This document shows positions 58,472 to 64,000 of a DNA stretch of 64,000 nucleotides, one piece after another. Position 1 is the first letter of the stretch; the number at the start of each line of letters is the position of its first letter. This DNA comes from Thelonectria olida (lineage: Eukaryota > Ascomycota > Sordariomycetes > Hypocreales > Nectriaceae). The position numbers and the translations under genes were made by a program. The notes beneath the pieces were generated by a model. That model made no database searches and had not been told where the DNA came from. It saw nothing but the letters and a program-made list of their open reading frames with translations. The stretch covers positions 1,162,001 through 1,226,000 of the forward strand of contig JAGPYM010000008.1 in the NCBI GenBank assembly GCA_020736575.1, written 5' to 3'.

Positions 58472-61400
58472 TTATTGAACATTTAGGAAAAGGTCGCGAC
58501 CCCGTCGTGTCGGTGTCAGTGTGGGCACCCATGGCGTTGGCCCCGAGTGTCTATTCTCGCGAGATGCACCAGGTGCCGGGTCATGTACCGGTGCTTGATA
58601 TGTGCGTTCGTCACGCTGCCAGGGCGTGCGGTTCGCCTCGGTGGGAATGGCTAGTTTCGCCGCGCGTTCGTTGCCGACACGCTTGGCGAGGAGGGACGGG
58701 TTGGGTTGTAGGGTGGTGTTGGCCTGGGCGTGCTGCTGGGAGGAGGCTGCGCGGAGAGGGTGCCAGTTGTGTTCGTAGGCTTGGTGGGAGTGTCGCTCAG
58801 GCCGAGGGTTAGGCTGGGACTGTGGTTGGCGGTATGGCGGCTGGGGGAGAGGGCGGACGGATGGGTATTGGGGGGTCGAGTTTGAGTAGCGGTGCTGGCG
58901 CTGGCGCTGAGATGGGCGGGTGTTGAGGGGTTGAGGGTAGGCAGGGGCGAAGAAGAAGGGGGGAGCTCGAGCGCTTTGATTCTCCTTATCGGAGGAATGG
59001 GTTTCGGGTGGTGAGGGAGACGGGTCGACAAGACGCATCGTTGGAGAGCCTGTTCGCTCGAGGCCGGGGTTGACCATGGGCTTCCGCGGAGGCTTGGGAA
59101 CCCAGTTGGAGGCGACGGGGGCCTTGATAGGGCCGACGGGAGGGTCTGTTGTTCCCAGTGTTGGGCTGGGTTGGCCTGGAGGGTAGAAGACCATTTGTCT
59201 TGAGGTCGGTGGAGCCAGGTTCTTCTTGTTGGGGTCGATCTCCTGCAGCGCGCTGAGGGCGCTGAGGGCAGGCACGCTGCTTCGTCTTGGGTCCTTGGGA
59301 GGGATGATGGGATAGGCGACGACGTTGTTGCGGCTGCGGTTGGAGTGCGGCGACTCCTGGACGGGAGACAGACTGGCCTGCTGCTCGAGAGCGGGAGAGG
59401 GATCGATGATTGTGCCGTCAGACGAAGTGGTGATTGTTGTGCAGGACGTCATGTCGCTGCCGGCAGAAGTGCGATTTCGAGTTAGGTTCCTGGTCATTGA
59501 GTGGCGTCTCGACGAGTGGCGGCGCATCTTGTCGTTGGCCGGCATCTTGTCATTGACCTGGGGCGCCATGATGGGCGGCGGGGTTGGCTGCGCACGAGGA
59601 CCCATAGGCTTCTGAGAACGCGAGCTGAGAGATCGGTCGGGAACAATGACAGCAGCGGGCGCAAGAGTTCTCTTCGGAGCACTGTCATCGGACACAGACG
59701 AGACAGAGGCGGTGCCGTCCAGCGTTTTGGTGGTATCGACGTTGGAAGACTCGCTTGATGGGACGTAGATGCTGTCTTTGGGAAGCGGCGGTGGTGCGAC
59801 GGTCACCTGTGAGTATACAGACATGCGGGAGGCGTGCTTTGGGTCGCCGAGTTTCCAGTTGCCGTGCTCGTCAGCGATGTAATAGGTGTTGTTGCTACCC
59901 GTGATGGGTGTCGGCGCCCAGACCTGGGCGGTGGGAGACACGGAAGGGCGTCCATCTTCCTCAAACTCGGTCATTGAGCTGTCACGCTTGTGCATGTTTC
60001 GCATTTCAGCCGCCGTCGGGAGATTCGGCTCGGGGATCTGAAGTTTGGGAACCGGAGGAGGCTGATACGTGGCAGGCGAGGACGCGGTAGGGCCAATCTG
60101 GAGTGGAGGGAGTTGAGGCGGCCGTGACTGACGCATTGGCTGAACCTGTTCCGAGACTCGGGGCCATACACTCTCGCGCTGGGGAGGAGATCGGTTGCCT
60201 GGCACGTTGAGAGGGAGGAACGGGAGGACAGGCTTGGCAGGGAGGAGTCTGGACATGCGTCTCGAGGGCGTCGAGGTCTGCGTATGAACCTGGCTTGGGA
60301 CGCGGCTGTTGCCAGGCGAGATGGCCAGGCCTATGGTGTTCGGAGAGAGCATATCGGTGCCCAGGGCGGGCGCGGGGGCAGGACGCGGCGGGAAGGGGTT
60401 CATTGTCCTCTGGCTACCGGGGCCGGGATTCCAGGAGCTCCCGCCGGCGCTGTTCGAGGGATCGGGCTTGTAACCCCAAGTATCCCGAATTGGGAGGAAT
60501 CCTGACTTCATCTCGGGATATCTCTTCTTGCGCATGCGTCTCGCAAGAAGAATGGCACCAATTGCAGCACCGGCCGCTGCGAGAACACCCACAGAAATGC
60601 CAGCGACTTGCTTCTGGCTGAGACCATCGTCATTGCCGTCGTCCTTGCCTGCTCCTGCTCCAGCTGCATCTGAGCTTGTGGTTTCTCCCGCTGCTGGGGA
60701 TGTCGCCGTCGTTGGTCGCAGGGTAATATCAGAGCTCATGGGATCGTAAGTCGAGGATTCGTCCAGATCGAGAGTCTCTGTGGAAGAACGCGGCTCGGTT
60801 GTCGTTGTGGATGATTCGGACGTGGTCGGAAAAGGAGGCGCCGATGAGGTTTCCATGACCAGTGTTGTTGGCAATGTGCTAAACGATGAAAGGGTGACGG
60901 AGGGCGTCTCTGTCTTGGTCTTCGCCGTCGTATGTCTTGTGCTTGTAGTAGTGGTGGTGGTACTCTCAGTCGTGTATCTATCCGCCGTCGTAGATTGAAT
61001 AAAGGTGGTGGGTATAGTCGAAAATCTCCTAGTTGCCGTCGTCACAGGAGGAAAGCTCACGACGCCTCCAGAGGTTGGAATGACGAGTGTCGCAGTAATG
61101 ACGGTGTGAGTAGGCTCGACAGCATCTGGCTGGTCGTCACACATGCCATATGCGCTGTATACAACCTCATCTGCCTTCTTGTCAGCCCAACAATACCGAC
61201 ATGTGATCCCAAGCACAACATACCCCTTGCGTCCGTCTGCGAACAATATCCAATTGATCTCTCGGCCACAATGCATTGCAGAGCGCCCTCGCCCATGGTA
61301 TATCCGGCGGCGCCAACTTGAGAACATAGGCATTGCAACGAGCCGTCGCAGCCTGAGCTGCCGTAGCTGGTTTCAATGAAAGAAGCGAAACATTCCCGAG

Positions 61401-61530
61401 CGCAGCTGGGAATGAAGTCGGAGGTGTTGCTCGGAAGATTATGCGCCAATGCAACGGTGGAAATGAGTGTGATTAACCATGACGATGGGGAAAAGAGGGC
61501 TGGCCTTTGGGCCATTCTATACGGAAACAT
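58472..61530 (-). CDS. CFEM-like single-pass surface protein with long Pro-rich cytosolic tail
   Basis: Two exons on the minus strand (61530-61224 and 61170-58472) give about 1001 aa, or 996 from the ATG at 61515. The intron is 53 nt (GTATGT...GCAG). The acceptor at 61171 was chosen because it restores the frame as SQTDARDEVVYSAYGMC. A signal peptide (ALFSPSSWLITLISTVALA) leads to a domain with eight cysteines in CFEM-like order: PSCARECFASF, SGCDGSLQCLCSQV, LQCIV, GYCSQ, GMCDD. About 170 residues of Ser/Thr-rich stalk follow. One membrane helix (VAGISVGVLAAAGAAIGAIL) then ends in LARRMRKKRYPEM. The tail of about 700 residues is Pro/Ser-rich with many PxxP stretches, so it may bind SH3 proteins. 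CFEM domains bind heme or act in surface sensing in fungi. A receptor or wall-sensor role is inferred. The exact CFEM subtype is not certain. Confidence 0.75.
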
Positions 61531-63694
61531 CTATAGTCCAGCGTTGTTAGCCATGATGAGAGATGTCAGGATGATGCTGTGCTACACACCTATGAGAAGG
61601 GGGTATCGTATTAATTGAGATGACCAGCATCTCAGAAAGATTCATCAACCTTCATAGGAACAAAGGAAAAAGAAGGATGGGATCATGCAATACGACCTTG
61701 ACCAGTCGTAAAAGGGTATAAGAGTAGGTATAAAACGCACGAAACAGAACACACACACAAACACACAAAAGGAAATGGGGAAGAAGGAAATATGTGGGAG
61801 GGACACGAAAGAGGGCTGAAAGATTACAGAAAGAGAGAAAGAGAAAGAGAAGGCTACGAAAGAAAAGCGGCCGCGGCCAGGGACAAAAGGGAAAATCAAC
61901 GAGCATCCATCAAACCTGCAGGAAGCCTCAGCGCTTGGGATGGGAGATCCCCCGTCCCCATGGTACGGTTTGTTGGCCTGCATCTTGCATGGCTACGTAT
62001 TTCTTTTCTTGTCTCTCCGTTCTCTTTTCTTCCTTTCAGCTGCGTAGAACCGCTGACGGTCTCTCATCTGCCCGGCCCCCCGGTCCCCGCAAGCTGCAGC
62101 CTCTGTCGCCCTGCGCTCTCTTCGTGCCTCTCAAAGGCTGTTGAGTGCTCGCTGCGTCATGAGGTTAATCGTGAGACATGGGCAAAGCTGGCCGTGGAGC
62201 TGCAGGGCGGGACGACGCTGGGCGGGTAGACGTGCAGCAGCAGCCCATGTATTTTTACACCTGGGGCCAGGGCGGAGGAGACAAAGGGCCGCCAGAGCAG
62301 GCTGCATAGTCACATCAGGCGCAGCGGCCACAGCAAAGAGAGGTTCGTGAGGGGTCGAGAGGCCGGCCTGAGCAGCAGTGCCAAGGGGGCCCCCAGGTCG
62401 CCTGCTGCAGCGTGTTGGGTGCGGGCGCTTGCCGTCGTGCTATGAGTGGCCGATCAAAACTAAGCGCCACTCCCGTAGCCGCGAGACTGGCGGTGGAGAT
62501 GAGAACCACTGGGCGCCAATCCGCGTCACGTGACCGTACCGCCTGCGAGCACCGCATCCAATCATGCCGTCCCGTAGCCACTTGAGCTGGCCAGGCCGCT
62601 TCATACGGTCTGGAACCTGCAGATCCGTGGCAGCACCCACGACGAAAGGCCAAGGAGGTGCTGGTGTCTCTTGCGGGTTTCAGAGCCAGCTAACGACTGG
62701 CCGCGACTGTGTCGTCTTCAGGCTCGTCTATTCACTCCGGGCGGGCACGTATCCACCCAGGTCGTGGTTTTATCGGCCGAGTACTCCGTCGACGACTGCT
62801 GGAAAGACTGGCTGCTGGTTACTCGATGCCAGATCCGACGGCACCACCGTGGACAGACGTGGCCCTTGGCGTGCTTATAGCTCGTGCCAGCATGAACGCG
62901 TGAGGGACAATCAAAGTGCAGCCTTCCGCTCGCCATCTGGACACAGCAGCAAGAAACCGAGACCAAGAGTTCATCCTCGACACACCCTGTCCGAAGTTCT
63001 GGGTGTGGTAACCAGGAGCAGGTTGACAGCATAAGCAAGGTGCCAACCCTTGGAGCGATGCAAGTTCTTAATGTCATGATACATTGCCGGGTGCGCGTAA
63101 CCACGAGATGAGGCAGCCCAAAGCGGCCGCAAGTTAATATCCTCCTCTCATTAAGCTTGCCATTATAAGACGTCTTGCAGGAGACGTCGCTCCTCAACAA
63201 AGAAATCCCAATCACACACAGTCCAAGCTTTAAGGGTGCACTAGGATTCTCCAAGTTCAGTTTGCAAATGATGCGTCATCTCTCTTTATTGAAAATCTAG
63301 ATTCTCTGTCAACGGGACTCACCGGGTGCCACCGAATAGACTTGGGCTGATCTCCATGTCAGCCGGCCCTGGTGCCGCAACTCCACGTGTCTTCCAGGCA
63401 GCCCTCCTTCCGCAGGGCGCGAATTCTTCGCGGATGCTAAAGCCCAAAGAAGAGAAAACAAAAGATGTGGCGGGGGAAAAAGGGGAAAGCATCAACTATA
63501 AGCCTCAGACGCCGACGCCGACAGAACACCGACAACACACAATTAACACACACGTGTTGGGATGTGACGACCTCGGGAACGCCACAGATCCATCTCTTGA
63601 TCCCACCAAGTTCCTGACCCCAAGCAAAGAATGAACCCAGGCATCCCAAGACACGCGAATGCATGCAACGAATACTCCTCCCAATGTCGTTTGC
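61531..63694. other. Intergenic region, 2.2 kb
   Basis: Promoter of the CFEM-like gene (left) and 3' flank of Snf7 (right). Open frames up to about 178 codons have no recognisable product. An A/G-rich tract lies at about 61760-61870. I see no gene here. Confidence 0.45.
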
Positions 63695-64000
63695 TTACAT
63701 GGCCATCTCGGCCTGCAGCTTGCGGAGCTCGGCCTCCTCGTCGTCTTCTTCTTCGATCGCCTGCTTCTTGCTCGGCATGGCTGCAATCCTGTTAGTTCTG
63801 CTAACGTCATGGCGTCGTGGAGGAATGAACACATACGGTCTGTGGTTGGGGGAGAAGCGATCTGGTGGACAGCATCTGACACGGGAACGTTGCCCGTGTT
63901 GATCATCTGCTCGTCCAGCTGCTCCTGCTGCAACTCTTCCAGCTCGTCCTCCAGCTCGTCCTCGTCCACTTCCGGTCCGAGTGTGGTGCCTACCATCGCG
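63695..64000 (-). CDS. SNF7: ESCRT-III subunit Snf7/Vps32, C-terminal part (cut by the right edge)
   Basis: Only the 3' end of the gene is in the window. The exon from the edge to 63837 reads TLGPEVDEDELEDELEELQQ followed by EQLDEQMINTGNVPVSDAVH. A 56-nt intron (63781-63836, GTATGT...GCAG) leads to the last exon (63780-63695), MPSKKQAIEEEDDEEAELRK then LQAEMAM and stop. The ELEELQQEQLDE helix and the acidic end are typical of fungal Snf7. The last segment corresponds to the MIM1 motif that binds Vps4 (AELRKLQAEMAM). An earlier AG (before GATTGC) would put the last exon out of frame, so the later acceptor was chosen. Snf7 forms the filament that drives membrane scission at endosomes and also supports Rim101/PacC pH signalling. 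The core helices lie beyond the window. Confidence 0.88.
   Translation of the reverse strand, partial: RDGRHHTRTGSGRGRAGGRAGRVAAGAAGRADDQHGQRSRVRCCPPDRFSPNHRPYVFIPPRRHDVSRTNRIAAMPSKKQAIEEEDDEEAELRKLQAEMAM

Noticed and set aside
1..64000. Transposons, repeat-induced mutation tracts, CRISPR arrays, secondary-metabolite cluster
   Set aside because: I found no terminal repeats with transposase remnants, no strongly AT-skewed block, no spaced repeats, and the GGPP synthase has no cyclase or P450 neighbour.

Overview
The window is nuclear DNA of a filamentous ascomycete (Pezizomycotina), most likely a Sordariomycete and perhaps Hypocreales. The reasons are widely spaced genes on both strands, short 49-62 nt introns with GTRNGT donors and CTRAC-like branch points, long pyrimidine-rich leaders, and a typical fungal gene set (DYRK kinase Pom1, septation protein Cdc14, Sam35, Ies4, a CFEM-like receptor). 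I cannot name the species. I see no mobile element, CRISPR array, rRNA or clustered pathway. The genes are individually regulated housekeeping and accessory genes.

Layout, left to right. 0.5-1.6 kb: mitochondrial methylglutaconyl-CoA hydratase (+). 2.3-6.3 kb: Ubp2-type deubiquitinase (-). 7.6-10.7 kb: a hydantoinase/oxoprolinase fused to DUF917 (+). 10.8 kb: intron-containing tRNA-Lys(CTT) (+). 11.3-12.3 kb: Sam35 of the mitochondrial beta-barrel assembly machinery (+). 13.0-15.3 kb: Gid1/Vid30 of the GID ubiquitin ligase (-). 18.1-19.0 kb: INO80 subunit Ies4 (-). 21.9-23.4 kb: a Ser/Thr-rich secreted protein behind a duplicated 56-bp element (+). 24.4-25.9 kb: indoleamine 2,3-dioxygenase (+). 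27.6-28.9 kb: a Cys-rich single-pass membrane protein (+). 29.2-30.1 kb: Cdc14 of the septation network (-). 32.4-33.6 kb: geranylgeranyl diphosphate synthase (+). 34.2-35.7 kb: Pex28/29-type peroxin (-). 39.0-43.1 kb: Pom1-type DYRK kinase (+). 43.1-50.2 kb: a gene-poor stretch. 50.2 kb: a 72-residue Cys-rich protein (+). 53.9-58.2 kb: a 12-helix MFS protein with a very long N-terminus (+). 58.5-61.5 kb: a CFEM-like single-pass surface protein (-). 63.7 kb to the right edge: the 3' end of Snf7/Vps32 (-).

The main discovery candidate is the MFS gene at 53870-58165. It is one continuous reading frame of 1432 codons broken only by two in-frame TAG codons (167 and 507), with no convincing intron to remove them. 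The second TAG lies in a 7-nt loop closed by an 8-bp stem, with its A at loop position 3 just after a U. That is the geometry of A34 in a tRNA anticodon loop. I infer that this gene is switched on by A-to-I mRNA editing (UAG to UGG, Trp), as known from sexual development in Fusarium and Neurospora, where an MFS gene (AMD1) is, from memory, reported to depend on such editing.

Other points of interest are two CGG/CCG palindromes and competing hairpins upstream of the dioxygenase, the duplicated promoter element at 21.7 kb, a 5 x 12-bp minisatellite at 47.2 kb, and a 51-nt in-frame intron in the Cys-rich membrane protein.
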